64,000 bases of DNA from an uncultured Lachnospiraceae bacterium (GCA_947629865.1 CANRFJ010000004.1:62001-126000), one strand, 5' to 3'. Numbered from the stretch's first letter, positions 1-9,255 are shown. The notes: generated by a model not told the origin, from the letters alone. Translations and numbers: made by a program.

Positions 1-384
1 AATAAAAAGCCTCGTCCCGTCCGGTACGCTCTCCGCCTGATTGATGGAACTTTTGTCCGCTCTTTTTGTAAAACCGCCCGCCTTCTTCACCGCCTCTATC
101 ACCCGCGGCTCCCTGTCAAAGGTGTAGACGCCCGGCTTTTTCACCTCGCCGCACACATGGACATACACGTCCCCCTCCCTCTCACCGGAAGCAGAATCGT
201 CAGCTGTCCCCGGCGACGCAGAGGCATGGCTTTTTTCTCCGTCCAAAAAGGATTCCGTGACAATCGTGTCGGAATCCGGAGCAGAACCGGCGCCCTGCCG
301 GTAACTGGTGTAAAAATATGCGGTGCCGCAGAGAAGTACGGCGGTCGCCACCGCCACTGCCCTGACTTTTTTGCTCTTGTCCAT
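1..384 (-). CDS. comEA: ComEA-like DNA-binding competence protein, 3' end outside window
   Basis: The first 128 residues of a gene that runs off the left edge. It begins MDKSKK, has one hydrophobic N-terminal segment (about residues 6-23), a Ser/Asp/Gly-rich linker, then an SLBB domain with the pattern VYVHVCGEVKKPGVY (about 76-90) followed by VIEAVKKAGGFT. ComEA proteins are membrane-anchored DNA receptors for transformation, with an SLBB domain and then a C-terminal helix-hairpin-helix pair. That second part would lie outside the window, so the assignment rests on the SLBB part only. The ATG at 384 is preceded by a TAAGGAGA site at about 392-399. Confidence 0.75.
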   Translation of the reverse strand, partial: MDKSKKVRAVAVATAVLLCGTAYFYTSYRQGAGSAPDSDTIVTESFLDGEKSHASASPGTADDSASGEREGDVYVHVCGEVKKPGVYTFDREPRVIEAVKKAGGFTKRADKSSINQAESVPDGTRLFI

Positions 385-520
385 TCTATCTATCTCCTTA
401 TTTCAGGCCGGAAAAAAGGAAATTAGATGCACAATGTTATTTTACCAGTGAATTTAAGATTTTACAATACTATTTCAAATATTTTTCATTTATTTTTCAT
501 ATTTTTATCATTCAGGGTTC

Positions 521-955
521 TCATTTCCACTTAAAGGTTATAATTCCCGCGATGATTATGACGACACCGATACATTTGCGCCACTCAAACGGCTGTTTAT
601 CCACACCGAATATACCGGCCAGTTCGATCAGATAGGCCACCAACAGCTGAACTGCCACGATAAACATAACCGAGCGGGCCGGGCCGACACTGTTCATACT
701 GTAGATCACCGTATAGGTGATAAACGCGCCAATCGCCCCGCCGAGCAGCATATACTTCGGTGTCACCTGCAAAAGGCTGCCCACCGTTCCGTCCCGTCCG
801 GTTATCAGCCAGGCCAGCACGCACACAACAAAGGCTGTCAGCTGCACAAAGGAAGCCGAGAGCCAGATACTGCTCTGCTTTGTCACCTCGGCGTTAAATA
901 CGCCCTGAATACTCATTAGCGCGCCGGATATGGCTGCCACTAGGATTCCCCACAT
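521..955 (-). CDS. DMT-family transporter of the YdcZ (DUF606) type
   Basis: A 144-residue, almost wholly hydrophobic protein with four to five predicted membrane helices (about residues 3-20, 33-50, 68-87, 93-112 and 124-141). The opening MWGILVAAISGALMSIQGVFN is typical of the YdcZ/DUF606 branch of the drug/metabolite transporter superfamily, which has half-size members of about 140-150 residues that probably work as dimers. The substrate is not known for this group. It follows argD on the same strand after 121 bp, with a possible promoter of its own (TATAAT at 1033-1038), so it may be separate from the arginine operon. Confidence 0.7.
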   Translation of the reverse strand: MWGILVAAISGALMSIQGVFNAEVTKQSSIWLSASFVQLTAFVVCVLAWLITGRDGTVGSLLQVTPKYMLLGGAIGAFITYTVIYSMNSVGPARSVMFIVAVQLLVAYLIELAGIFGVDKQPFEWRKCIGVVIIIAGIITFKWK

Positions 956-960
956 AATTT

Positions 961-1055
961 AAAGACACCTGCTTTCTGTACGATTTGTAAATTCTTCCGG
1001 TCTGCCTGTTAGTATCGGCAAAAACCATCTTAATTATACAGAAGCAGATGTCTTT
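961..1055 (-). repeat. Long inverted repeat between argD and the DMT gene
   Basis: The arm at 961-980 (AAAGACACCTGCTTTCTGTA) pairs, with a few mismatches, with the arm at 1037-1055 (TACAGAAGCAGATGTCTTT), leaving a loop of about 56 nt. The outer arm overlaps a TATAAT on the minus strand (1033-1038). It may be the end hairpin of the arginine operon or an operator pair around the DMT promoter. Confidence 0.45.
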
Positions 1056-1076
1056 TTAAGTGTCTGGCGGAAGTTA

Positions 1077-2252
1077 TCACAAAAGTTTTTCCAGAACAGA
1101 AATCATCTCGTCAACATGTTCTTTTTCAATGACAAGAGGCGGAACCAAACGGATCACATTGGCGCCCGCGCCCATAAGGATCAATCCCTCCTTGAGCGCT
1201 TTCCGGATATAGTCCGCCGCCGGTTCCGTCAGCTCCAGTCCCTGCATAAGTCCTTTGCCGCGGCGCTCCCGCACCGTTTTTTTGGTCTCTGCCAGCTGTC
1301 CGAGACGCTCCTCAAGATAGCCTCCCACCTCGCGCACATGCTCCAGTATATGCTCTTTTTTAAAGATTGCCAGCGTCTCCGCCACGGCCGCACAGGACAG
1401 CGGGTTTCCACCGAAGGTAGTGCCGTGGTCTCCCGGAACCAGCGTCTCTGCGATACGGGCGGTAGTGGCAATGGCTCCCACGCAGATTCCGTTTCCGATT
1501 CCCTTCGCCATCGTCACGATATCCGGTTTCACACCGTAGTGCTGATAGGCGAACATGGCGCCGGTACGCCCCATGCCGCACTGAATCTCATCGCAGATCA
1601 TCATAATGTCATGCTCGTCGCACAGGCGGCGTATACCCTGCAGAAATTCGGGCTCGGCCGGATAGATACCCCCCTCGCCCTGAACTGCTTCCACTATGAC
1701 GGCATAGGTATCATCCGTGATTTTTTCCTCGACGCTGGCGAGGTCATTGTAATCGGCAAAGCTGACGCCTGCAAGCATCGGCTCAAAGGGTTCCCTGTAT
1801 TTTGCCGTCCCCGTCACGGAGAGCGCTCCCATGCTTCGTCCATGAAACGCTTTGTTCATGGAAATGATCTCATGGCGGTTCTCATGCCCGTTCAAGATGG
1901 CATATTTGCGGGCCAGTTTTAACGCTCCCTCGTTGGCCTCCGTCCCACTGTTCGCCAGAAAGACCTTTTCCAGTCCGGTCGCCTCTGCCAATCCCCTGGC
2001 GGCCGCAATCATGGGTTCAGAGTAAAAATAATTGGAAAAATGAATTCCCTTATCAATCTGCTTTTTTAGGGCCTCTTTGAACGCATCATCGCTGTAGCCA
2101 AGGGCGCACACGGCGATCCCGCCGCCAAAATCCAGATAGCGTTTACCTGCTGTGTCATATAAATACACGCCCTCTCCGTGGTCGAGCACCACCGGATAGC
2201 GGTTATAGGAATGTATCAGATACTTTTCTGCTTCCTGTATTTGTTTGTCCAT
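1077..2252 (-). CDS. argD: Acetylornithine aminotransferase
   Basis: A 391-residue class III PLP aminotransferase that makes N-acetylornithine from N-acetylglutamate semialdehyde and glutamate in the cytoplasm. Visible marks are GGGIAVCALGY near residue 45, NSGTEANEGALKLAR (about 102-116), the PLP-contacting DEIQCGMGRTG (about 222-232) and the Schiff-base lysine in MAKGIGNGICVG (about 248-259). The length is normal for ArgD, and LDHGEGVYLYD near the N terminus is the usual ArgD opening. It is the last gene of argC-argJ-argB-argD and starts 17 bp after argB, with a GGAGAAA site upstream. Some ArgD enzymes also act on succinyldiaminopimelate; the sequence does not decide this. Confidence 0.95.
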   Translation of the reverse strand: MDKQIQEAEKYLIHSYNRYPVVLDHGEGVYLYDTAGKRYLDFGGGIAVCALGYSDDAFKEALKKQIDKGIHFSNYFYSEPMIAAARGLAEATGLEKVFLANSGTEANEGALKLARKYAILNGHENRHEIISMNKAFHGRSMGALSVTGTAKYREPFEPMLAGVSFADYNDLASVEEKITDDTYAVIVEAVQGEGGIYPAEPEFLQGIRRLCDEHDIMMICDEIQCGMGRTGAMFAYQHYGVKPDIVTMAKGIGNGICVGAIATTARIAETLVPGDHGTTFGGNPLSCAAVAETLAIFKKEHILEHVREVGGYLEERLGQLAETKKTVRERRGKGLMQGLELTEPAADYIRKALKEGLILMGAGANVIRLVPPLVIEKEHVDEMISVLEKLL

Positions 2253-2269
2253 GATTTTCTCCTTTCTCC

Positions 2270-3172
2270 CTACTCTTTTTCATGGGAATAGAGATTGACC
2301 TGATTGTTGATGATGGCCGTTCCGATACCTTTTTTCGTGAAAAATTCCAGCAAAAGGCAGTGCTCGCGCCGCCCGTCCAGAATGTGCACCCGGCTCACGC
2401 CCTGCTCCACGGCCTCTACACAGTTTCGGATTTTCGGAATCATGCCGCCGCCAATCACGCCGTCTGTGATAAGTTTCCTGGCTTCTTCCAGAGAAAGGAC
2501 GGAGATCAGCGTAGAGGGATCTTCCGGATTCAGGCACACGCCCTCGATATCCGTCATAAAGGCAAGTTTCTCCGCATGAATACACTTAGCCACGGCGCTG
2601 GCCGCATCATCTGCATTGATGTTATATGCCTGATAGTTTTCGTCCATGCCAATCGGGGCGATGATCGGGATAAAATCCTTCTCGATCAGTGTGTCGATCA
2701 GATCCGGATTGACGTCTTTTACCTCTCCGACAAAACCGATGTCCTGCCCTTTTACCAGTTTTTTTTCACAGAGCAGGGTGCCGCCGTCCTTGCCGCTGAT
2801 ACCGGCCGCCTTTACCCCCAGTTTCTCCATCATCTGAACCAGGTGCTTATTTACCTTGCCAAGCACCATCTCCGCCACCTCAATAGTATCGGCGTCAGTC
2901 ACGCGCAGTCCCTCGACGAACCGGCTCTCTTTGCCCATATATCCAAGCCATTTGCTGATCTCTTTGCCGCCTCCGTGTACGATAATCGGCTGCATACCGA
3001 CCAGTTTTAGCAGCGCTACGTCCTTAATGACGGACTCCTGCAGCCTGCTGTCCAGCATGGCGCTTCCGCCGTATTTGACAACCACGCGCTTCCCATTAAA
3101 ATCCCTTATGTACGGGAGGGCCTCAATCAGAGTCTCCGCCTTCGCCGTTACATCTTGCATCATATTATTCAT
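2270..3172 (-). CDS. argB: Acetylglutamate kinase
   Basis: Phosphorylates N-acetylglutamate with ATP, the second step of arginine synthesis. An amino-acid-kinase fold is shown by VVKYGGSAM (about residues 31-39), the [11 protein letters not shown] glycine loop (about 64-74) and the C-terminal GGMIPK. The open frame extends to 3184, but the ATG at 3172 is preferred because GGAGG lies five bases before it; this gives 300 residues. The reading frame would otherwise begin almost inside the end of argJ (stop at 3188). The N-terminal extension with [18 protein letters not shown] resembles the arginine-sensitive hexameric kinases, so feedback inhibition by arginine is likely but inferred. Confidence 0.93.
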   Translation of the reverse strand: MNNMMQDVTAKAETLIEALPYIRDFNGKRVVVKYGGSAMLDSRLQESVIKDVALLKLVGMQPIIVHGGGKEISKWLGYMGKESRFVEGLRVTDADTIEVAEMVLGKVNKHLVQMMEKLGVKAAGISGKDGGTLLCEKKLVKGQDIGFVGEVKDVNPDLIDTLIEKDFIPIIAPIGMDENYQAYNINADDAASAVAKCIHAEKLAFMTDIEGVCLNPEDPSTLISVLSLEEARKLITDGVIGGGMIPKIRNCVEAVEQGVSRVHILDGRREHCLLLEFFTKKGIGTAIINNQVNLYSHEKE

Positions 3173-3187
3173 ATTTTCCTCCATTTT

Positions 3188-4429
3188 CTAACTCCGGTAG
3201 TCGGCGTTTATGCTCACATAGTCATGAGTCAGATCGCAGCCCCATGCCGTGGCGGACGCCTCCCCCTCCTTCATGTCGCATATAATAATAACTTCCCTGT
3301 TTTTGAGAATCTCCGTTGCTCTGTCCTCGCTGTAGGCGGCAGCTGCGCCGTCCCGAAACAAAAGCAGGCTGTCTCCCCCCGCCTCAATGGTGAGACATAT
3401 TTTCTCCGGATCAAACTCCTCGCCGGCATATCCGAGGGCGCAGAGAATCCGGCCCCAGTTGGCGTCGCTGCCGTACATCGCCGCCTTTACGAGATTCGAT
3501 GTAATCACCGACTTTGCCAGTGTCCTGGCTTTTTTCTCTGAGGCGCAGTGGACTACCCGAACTTCCAACCGTCTGGTGCAGCCCTCTCCGTCCCCGGCCA
3601 TTTTTTTGGCCAGTTCCTTTGCCACATAAAAAAGCGCCTCCTTAAAATCCTCGTAAGCCTGTGTCCCCTTTTTTATCGTGACGCCGGAAGCCCCGTTAGC
3701 GAGCACCAGATATGTGTCGTTGGTAGAGGTGTCCCTGTCTACGGAAATCATGTTGAAACTGTCCCTCACAGCTCCGCTCACCAGTTCCTGCAGATCCTCC
3801 CTGTCAATGGCGGCGTCTGTAGTTGTGACTGACAGCATGGTAGCCATGTTCGGGTGAATCATTCCCGAACCCTTGCTCATTCCTCCGACTGTGACTGTCC
3901 TTCCCTCTGCCTCAAAGCAGACCGCCGCCTCTTTGGATACAGTATCCGTCGTCATAATGGCTCTTGCGGCCTCTGCGCCCGCCTCTGCGCTGTCAGAGAG
4001 AGCCGCCTTCAAGAGGGCCGCCCCGCGAACCAGCGCCTCTTTCTTCAACTGCATTCCAATCACGCCGGTCGATGCGGTCAACACCTGTTCCGGTTCTATG
4101 CAGAGCTGTCCTGCCACTTCCTCTGCCATGGCATAATTGAGAGCCTCGCCCTCTGAACCCGTACAGGCGTTGGCGATTCCGCTGTTTAGCACCACCGCAT
4201 GTACCGGTTCTCCTTTTTCCAACAGTTTTTTATCCCAACAGACCGGCGCCGCCTTCACCACATTTGTGGTAAAGGTGCCTCCGAACACGGCTGGTTTCTC
4301 CGTATAGACGAGAGCCATATCGCTCCTGTCTTTGTATTTGATCCCCGCCGCCACACCGGCCGCCTGAAATCCCTGCGCCGCTGTGACGCCTCCCTCGACA
4401 CTATTCATATCCTGTCTCTCTGCCTCCAT
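3188..4429 (-). CDS. argJ: Bifunctional ornithine acetyltransferase / N-acetylglutamate synthase
   Basis: A 413-residue ArgJ that moves the acetyl group from acetylornithine to glutamate, closing the arginine acetyl cycle. The proenzyme cuts itself before the threonine of HPNMATMLSVTTTDA (about residues 193-207), which becomes the N-terminal nucleophile of the beta chain; that motif and the preceding KGSGMI are intact. No separate argA is seen, which fits a bifunctional enzyme, although mono- or bifunctionality cannot be read from sequence alone. It starts 27 bp after argC and ends 15 bp before argB. The ATG at 4429 has only a weak purine tract; an in-frame ATG at 4408 is an alternative start. 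Confidence 0.93.
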   Translation of the reverse strand: MEAERQDMNSVEGGVTAAQGFQAAGVAAGIKYKDRSDMALVYTEKPAVFGGTFTTNVVKAAPVCWDKKLLEKGEPVHAVVLNSGIANACTGSEGEALNYAMAEEVAGQLCIEPEQVLTASTGVIGMQLKKEALVRGAALLKAALSDSAEAGAEAARAIMTTDTVSKEAAVCFEAEGRTVTVGGMSKGSGMIHPNMATMLSVTTTDAAIDREDLQELVSGAVRDSFNMISVDRDTSTNDTYLVLANGASGVTIKKGTQAYEDFKEALFYVAKELAKKMAGDGEGCTRRLEVRVVHCASEKKARTLAKSVITSNLVKAAMYGSDANWGRILCALGYAGEEFDPEKICLTIEAGGDSLLLFRDGAAAAYSEDRATEILKNREVIIICDMKEGEASATAWGCDLTHDYVSINADYRS

Positions 4430-4456
4430 TCTCTTTTCGTTCTGTCCGTCTCAGAT

Positions 4457-5497
4457 TTACGGTACCATAGGTACCAGACGCAGTCCCTCTCTCTCGTCCA
4501 GGCCAAACATCAGGTTCATGTTCTGCACGGCCTGTCCCGCTGCGCCCTTGGTAATATTGTCCATCGCTCCCATCATAATAGCCCGGCCGGTTCGCTCATC
4601 ATAGATTACATTCACGTCTACAAAATTGCTCCCCTCTACCCATTTGGTCTCCGGACACACGTCCGGCTCCAGAACGCGCACAAAGTATTCCTCTCCATAG
4701 GCCTCCTGATAGAGGCGGCGAAGCTGCTCTGCCGTCACACCGGCGCTGCACTTTGCATAGGCCGTAATCAGTATGCCGCGGTTCATGGGAATCAGATGAG
4801 GGGTAAAGTTTAATGTAACGGGGCGACCGCACGCATAGGAAAGCTGTTCTTCAATCTCCGGTGTGTGCCGGTGCGAGGCAACTCCATAGGCTTTAATATT
4901 TTCATTCACCTCGCAGTACAGATTTGCCGTCTTCGCTCCCCTTCCGGCTCCGGATGTCCCCGATTTGGCATCAATGATCAGCGTATCCATATCTATCACT
5001 CCGGCTTTTGCCAGAGGATAGATCGCCAGTGTGGAACAGGTGGGATAACAGCCGGGATTGGCGATAAGCCTGGCCCCCCTGATTTTTTCCCTGTTAATCT
5101 CACAGAGTCCATAGACCGCTTTCTCAATGAGCGCCGGACTCTCATGGTGAATCTTATACCATTGCTCATACACAGCCACGTCTTTAATGCGGTAGTCGGC
5201 GCTCAGATCGATCACACGACACTGCTCCAGAATTTCCTTCGTCAGAACACCCGCCAGATAGCCCTGGGGCGTGGCGGTAAATATCACATCAGCCTCTCCG
5301 GCCAGTTCCTGCAAATCATCGCTCCTGCACACGTCCTCCACAATTTCAAAGACATTTCCAAAAACGGAACTGAAGGCCTTGTCCACATAACTCCGCGAGC
5401 CATACCAGACAATCTCCGCCTCTCTGTGCTGCAGCAACAGCCTCACCAGTTCCTGGCCCGCATATCCCGTAGCTCCGATAATCCCTGCTTTTATCAT
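4457..5497 (-). CDS. argC: N-acetyl-gamma-glutamyl-phosphate reductase
   Basis: A 346-residue NADPH-dependent reductase that makes N-acetylglutamate semialdehyde. The Rossmann loop is AGIIGATGYAGQELVRLL at the N terminus, and the catalytic cysteine is in IANPGCYPTCS (about residues 146-156). The open frame runs upstream to 5620, but that extension lies across the promoter (TATAAT at 5586-5591), so the true start must be downstream. The ATG at 5497 places the Rossmann strand at the N terminus as in the family and has a GGAGG about 11 bases upstream; the ATG at 5515 is the alternative. First gene of argCJBD. Confidence 0.93.
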   Translation of the reverse strand: MIKAGIIGATGYAGQELVRLLLQHREAEIVWYGSRSYVDKAFSSVFGNVFEIVEDVCRSDDLQELAGEADVIFTATPQGYLAGVLTKEILEQCRVIDLSADYRIKDVAVYEQWYKIHHESPALIEKAVYGLCEINREKIRGARLIANPGCYPTCSTLAIYPLAKAGVIDMDTLIIDAKSGTSGAGRGAKTANLYCEVNENIKAYGVASHRHTPEIEEQLSYACGRPVTLNFTPHLIPMNRGILITAYAKCSAGVTAEQLRRLYQEAYGEEYFVRVLEPDVCPETKWVEGSNFVDVNVIYDERTGRAIMMGAMDNITKGAAGQAVQNMNLMFGLDEREGLRLVPMVP

Positions 5498-5520
5498 CTC
5501 GCCCTGATCCTCCATTCCTG

Positions 5521-5566
5521 ATTGAATATTCAATAAAATATTCATATTTCTGCATAAATATTCATA
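5521..5566. promoter_or_regulatory. Probable ARG boxes (ArgR/AhrC operators) in the argC leader
   Basis: Two AT-rich arginine-box-like sites sit between the argC start and its -10 element. One at 5521-5545 contains the perfect palindrome TGAATATTCA (5523-5532) followed by AATATTCAT. One at 5551-5566 reads TGCATAAATATTCATA, close to the AhrC box CATGAATAAAAATKCAAK on the minus strand. The place just after the start of transcription suits repression by an ArgR-family protein with arginine; the regulator gene is not in the window. Confidence 0.7.
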
Positions 5567-5585
5567 TTTTTCTGAAACTTTATTC

Positions 5586-5614
5586 ATTATACCTCTTTTC
5601 CGCTCATTATGCAA
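5586..5614 (-). promoter_or_regulatory. Promoter of argCJBD
   Basis: On the minus strand, -35 TTGCAT (5609-5614), a 17-bp spacer and -10 TATAAT (5586-5591). Transcription would start near 5579, reading through the ARG-box-like sites before argC. Confidence 0.8.
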
Positions 5615-5664
5615 TACCATTATTCATTATATTTTTGGTTTTTTATTTTATATGGAAATATTAC

Positions 5665-5693
5665 TTGCATAATATACATTTCTGGTGTATATT
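5665..5693 (+). promoter_or_regulatory. Promoter of argG
   Basis: -35 TTGCAT (5665-5670), 17-bp spacer, -10 TATATT (5688-5693). The -35 is the same hexamer as in the divergent argC promoter. The sequence TGCATAATATACATT over the -35 and spacer itself resembles half of an ARG box, so joint arginine repression is likely. Confidence 0.75.
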
Positions 5694-5749
5694 AAATAGA
5701 AGCAGGACACGACAGAAATTTCAAAATAAAAAAATGGAGGGTTATTCTT

Positions 5750-6967
5750 ATGAAAGAAAAAGTTATTCTGGCCTACTCAGGCGGTCTGGACACCACTGCC
5801 ATCATTCCGTGGTTAAAGGAAAATTTTGATTATGAAGTCATCTGCGTCTGCATCGACTGCGGACAGGGTGAGGAATTGGACGGACTGGAAGAACGTGCCA
5901 AATTCTGCGGCGCTTCTAAATTATACATAGAAGACGTCGTCGATGAATTCTGCGAGGAATATGTGCTTCCCTGCGTACAGGCACATGCCGTATATGAAAA
6001 CAAATATTTACTCGGCACTTCCATGGCGCGTCCGGTTATCGCCAAACGCCTCGTGGAAATCGCCCGCAAGGAGGGCGCTACCGCCATCTGCCACGGCGCC
6101 ACAGGCAAGGGAAACGACCAGATCCGCTTCGAGCTTGGCATCAAGGCGCTGGCGCCTGACCTGAAAATCATCGCCGCCTGGCGGAGCGATAAATGGACGC
6201 TGGATTCCCGCGAGTCCGAAATTGAATACTGCAGGGCCCATGGCATTGATCTCCCGTTCTCCGCAGACAGCAGCTACAGCCGCGACCGCAACCTCTGGCA
6301 CATCAGCCACGAGGGACTGGAACTGGAAGATCCGGCCAACGAGCCGAACTTCGACCATCTGCTGGTACTCGGCACGACGCCGGAAAAGGCTCCTGACGAG
6401 GGAGAATATGTCACCATGACCTTTGAGGCAGGTGTTCCAAAGAGCGTCAACGGAAAAGAAATGAAAATAGCCGACATTATCCGCACATTAAATAAACTTG
6501 GCGGACGGCATGGCATTGGCATCGTGGATATCGTTGAAAACCGCGTTGTGGGCATGAAATCCCGCGGCGTCTATGAGACGCCGGGCGGAACGATTCTCTA
6601 CGAGGCGCATCAGCAGTTGGAGGAGCTGATTCTGGATCGCGACACCACCACCCTGAAACTGGATATGGGCAATAAGCTGGCTCAGATCTGCTATGAGGGC
6701 AAATGGTTCTCACCGCTCCGCGAGGCAGTGCAGGCATTTATTGAATCTACACAGAAATATGTTACCGGAGAAGTGAAATTCAAACTTTATAAGGGAAATA
6801 TCATCAAAGCCGGTACCACTTCCCCATACAGCCTGTATAACGAGAGCATCGCCTCCTTCACCACAGGCGACCTGTACGACCATCACGACGCAGAGGGATT
6901 TATCAATCTCTTTGGTCTGTCCACTAAGGTGCGCGCCATGAAAATGGCTGAGGTGGAAAAGAAGTAA
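5750..6967 (+). CDS. argG: Argininosuccinate synthase
   Basis: A 405-residue ATP-dependent enzyme that joins citrulline and aspartate. The PP-loop YSGGLDTTAIIPWL lies at residues 9-22, and CHGATGKGNDQIRFELG (about 117-133) and the later ETPGGTILYEAHQQLE are family signatures. The length is typical. Start ATG at 5750 follows GGAGGGTTATTCTT. It is divergent from argCJBD across a 252-bp control region. argH and argF are not seen here, so the last steps of the pathway must lie elsewhere. Confidence 0.96.
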   Translation: MKEKVILAYSGGLDTTAIIPWLKENFDYEVICVCIDCGQGEELDGLEERAKFCGASKLYIEDVVDEFCEEYVLPCVQAHAVYENKYLLGTSMARPVIAKRLVEIARKEGATAICHGATGKGNDQIRFELGIKALAPDLKIIAAWRSDKWTLDSRESEIEYCRAHGIDLPFSADSSYSRDRNLWHISHEGLELEDPANEPNFDHLLVLGTTPEKAPDEGEYVTMTFEAGVPKSVNGKEMKIADIIRTLNKLGGRHGIGIVDIVENRVVGMKSRGVYETPGGTILYEAHQQLEELILDRDTTTLKLDMGNKLAQICYEGKWFSPLREAVQAFIESTQKYVTGEVKFKLYKGNIIKAGTTSPYSLYNESIASFTTGDLYDHHDAEGFINLFGLSTKVRAMKMAEVEKK

Positions 6968-7014
6968 GCGTTTTCGCTCCGCAAGGGGCGGGCTTTACAG
7001 TAAAATAAAAATAT

Positions 7015-7052
7015 AAAAACCCTCTCCCGGTTTCGCTGGGAGAGGGTTTTTT
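7015..7052 (+). terminator. Intrinsic terminator after argG, probably two-way
   Basis: A perfect 14-bp stem: AAAAACCCTCTCCC (7015-7028), a nine-base loop, then GGGAGAGGGTTTTTT (7038-7052). The A-tract on one side and T-tract on the other let it stop both argG and the convergent chemoreceptor gene ending at 7103. Confidence 0.9.
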
Positions 7053-7102
7053 AATTTTCTGTCAAGAGCAAGCTTTCCGCAAATATCTGGTATCTTCTTC
7101 CG

Positions 7103-8833
7103 TCACATGGTTCTTCCAGTCACAAATCGGGCCACCTCTGTGTCCAGACGTCGGGACACGTTCTCGGTAACTTCAATACTGGACTGGATATCCGACATGC
7201 TGTCCTTGAGCGCCTTGACTGAACCGGACACCCCGCTTACCTGAGACGAGCTGTTATGAACCGTCTCGTAAATTTTGCGAATCTTCTCTGTCATGTCATG
7301 CATCGTATCTTTCAGACCGGCGGCGCTGTCTGCAAACTGTAGCATAATGTCGTCCACACGGCTTGCGTCGTCGCTGTACTGGTTACTCGTATTTACCATA
7401 TAATCATAATCAGGCAGTACCTCCTCACGGATAAACGACAGCATCTTGTTGGCGTTAGACGCTAACTCGCCCACCGAAGATGTCACTTCCCTGCTGATTC
7501 CCTGGATATTGTTTGCCGTCTCCCTGCTGGAATCCGCCAGTTGACGAATCTCATCTGCCACAACGGCAAATCCGCGTCCTACCTCACCTGCTCTAGCCGC
7601 CTCGATTGATGCATTGAGGGCAAGGAGATTTGTCTGGGACGAAATCTCCAGAATCTCATTCGTCAGGGCATTAATCTTTTCTACATCTTTGCTCTTTTCG
7701 AGGGAATTCTGTAACAGGGAGTTGATATCCGCTGCCATCTCGCCGGTAATGCGTCTTCTCTCCTCGCCGTTGGCGCGAAGGGAATCCGCCCGCTCTTTAA
7801 TTTCCCTGGCAAAATCCGAACCGCCGCCCGCCTGGCCGGTGACGGCCTCTATGGTCTGATATACCGTGTCCGCCTGCTGGTTCAGATTCTCTGCGTGCTG
7901 GGACACGCCCTCCATTCCGTCAGCCAGTTGATTCATAAGTTCCGCTACCTGGTTAATGTCCATATTGGAAGTGTTGACTCCCTTAAATACCGACTCCACA
8001 TTGCTCTGAAGCTCAGAGGCGTCGGACTTGATCTCCACAATAATATTTTTCAGCAGATCAATAAATTTATTTATACCCATTACAAGCGTTCCCACTTCAT
8101 CTTTAGTTGTCACCGGAATCTGTGTCGTCAGGTCTCCCTGATTGTTTTCAATGCTCGTGACAACCGTATCCAGTTTGTGAATCGCATGTCTGGTCGGGCG
8201 GAGCACCGTGAGCAGTACCAGGAAGATACAGGCAATAACAGAAATCACAAGCAGGACAATCAGAATGACAAATGCCAGCGTACTCTGGCGTCCGGCAGAG
8301 GTGAGAGCCGTCTGGGCGGCCTCAACCTGCGTCCTGTTGTATTCCTGCAAAGTATTAATCTTCCCCTCGAACACATTATATGAATCTCCGATGTACTCAT
8401 TTAATGCCTTAAGGCCCATAATCTCATAACTGTCAATCTGCTCAATAGCCTTATTGAACACATCGTTCATCTCTCCATACGCAGCCGCCAGTGCCTGGCA
8501 CTGGCTCTTATCCTCATCACTGACACCGTACTTTTCTATCGCCTCCAGACTCGCGCTGATCTCATCCTGCTTTCCCACAATCTGTTCCTTCAGTTCTTTT
8601 ATCTCATCATCATTCATATTGGTGGCATATGATGTCAGCAGATGTTTCATGACCGCAAAATTCGTATCAATACTGTCTGTCTGTTCAAGAATAGTCAGGT
8701 AATTATCGCTAATCTCTGTTGTCACCTGGTTCATACGGGCAATTCTGGAATAAATCATTCCGGAACAGAGTCCGCAGACAACGGCGACAATGCAAAATGG
8801 AATCAAAATTTTTAATCCTATGGATTTTCTCAA
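7103..8833 (-). CDS. Methyl-accepting chemotaxis protein with four-helix-bundle sensor
   Basis: A 576-residue transmembrane chemoreceptor: N-terminal membrane helix (about 6-26), a helical periplasmic-side sensor of about 150 residues that looks like a 4HB_MCP domain, a second helix (about 187-211), HAMP (about 212-265), then the cytoplasmic signalling rod. The tip motif [18 protein letters not shown] that binds CheA/CheW is intact. The frame is open to 8878, but the TTG at 8833 is chosen because AAGGAG lies eight bases before it and the protein then starts [10 protein letters not shown]. The ligand is unknown. It stands alone, convergent to argG. Confidence 0.88.
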   Translation of the reverse strand: MRKSIGLKILIPFCIVAVVCGLCSGMIYSRIARMNQVTTEISDNYLTILEQTDSIDTNFAVMKHLLTSYATNMNDDEIKELKEQIVGKQDEISASLEAIEKYGVSDEDKSQCQALAAAYGEMNDVFNKAIEQIDSYEIMGLKALNEYIGDSYNVFEGKINTLQEYNRTQVEAAQTALTSAGRQSTLAFVILIVLLVISVIACIFLVLLTVLRPTRHAIHKLDTVVTSIENNQGDLTTQIPVTTKDEVGTLVMGINKFIDLLKNIIVEIKSDASELQSNVESVFKGVNTSNMDINQVAELMNQLADGMEGVSQHAENLNQQADTVYQTIEAVTGQAGGGSDFAREIKERADSLRANGEERRRITGEMAADINSLLQNSLEKSKDVEKINALTNEILEISSQTNLLALNASIEAARAGEVGRGFAVVADEIRQLADSSRETANNIQGISREVTSSVGELASNANKMLSFIREEVLPDYDYMVNTSNQYSDDASRVDDIMLQFADSAAGLKDTMHDMTEKIRKIYETVHNSSSQVSGVSGSVKALKDSMSDIQSSIEVTENVSRRLDTEVARFVTGRTM

Positions 8834-8908
8834 TGTATTCACTCCTTTATAACATAATATTTTCGACAAATAATACACATAAAACTCCTGTTACTACACT
8901 TTCAGTCA

Positions 8909-8937
8909 ATTATACCATTTTTCCATGGAAAAAACAA
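8909..8937 (-). promoter_or_regulatory. Promoter of the 7103-8833 chemoreceptor
   Basis: Minus strand -35 TTGTTT (8932-8937), 17-bp spacer, -10 TATAAT (8909-8914). It looks sigma-A-like rather than of the flagellar sigma-D type. The -35 abuts the terminator hairpin at 8937-8966. Confidence 0.65.
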
Positions 8938-8966
8938 GAAAGAATGTCAAAAAAGACATTCTTTCT
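8937..8966 (-). terminator. Terminator hairpin of the small-gene patch
   Basis: Perfect 12-bp stem AGAAAGAATGTC (8937-8948) / GACATTCTTTCT (8955-8966) with a six-base loop. On the minus strand it is followed by TGTTTTTT, as in an intrinsic terminator for transcripts coming from the 9100-9596 genes. Confidence 0.75.
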
Positions 8967-9099
8967 CTATCATTTTTTGTGCAATATTACCCTAGGCAGC
9001 CTCTCGTCTGATTTTTATTGATTTTTTTCGTCTCGTCTGCTATAATTTTCATGTCGGGGGAGCGGTGGCAAGCCCGCCCTCCCTCTGTCCTATAAGGCT

Positions 9100-9255
9100 T
9101 TAATTATCCTCTATACCCTTTTGGGTGCGGTCAATCATTTTATCAATCAATTTTTTGGCTTTTTCAAAATCCTTTTCTTTGATTGCTTTTTCCAGTTCCT
9201 TTTGATGTTCAAGCGATTCCCTTAAATAGCTTTTGAATACTGGCATATCCTCCAT
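9100..9255 (-). CDS. Small helical protein of unknown function (51 residues)
   Basis: Not recognised. MEDMPVFKSYLRE... is strongly charged and helical, with a heptad-like run LEHQKELEKAIKEKDFEKAKKLID that could form a coiled coil or helical hairpin. The open frame reaches back to 9333, but the start at 9255 has AAAGGAGGAAAAA directly before it, and the extra residues upstream are low-complexity basic sequence. Its promoter at 9338-9366 carries the same operator-like motif as the neighbouring ribbon-helix-helix gene, so the two are probably co-regulated. It could be a toxin, an antitoxin partner or an accessory factor; nothing in the sequence decides. Confidence 0.6.
   Translation of the reverse strand: MEDMPVFKSYLRESLEHQKELEKAIKEKDFEKAKKLIDKMIDRTQKGIEDN

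Noticed and set aside
157-426. 89-codon plus-strand frame at the left edge
   Set aside because: It lies opposite the ComEA coding sequence, which has a ribosome binding site and an SLBB domain.
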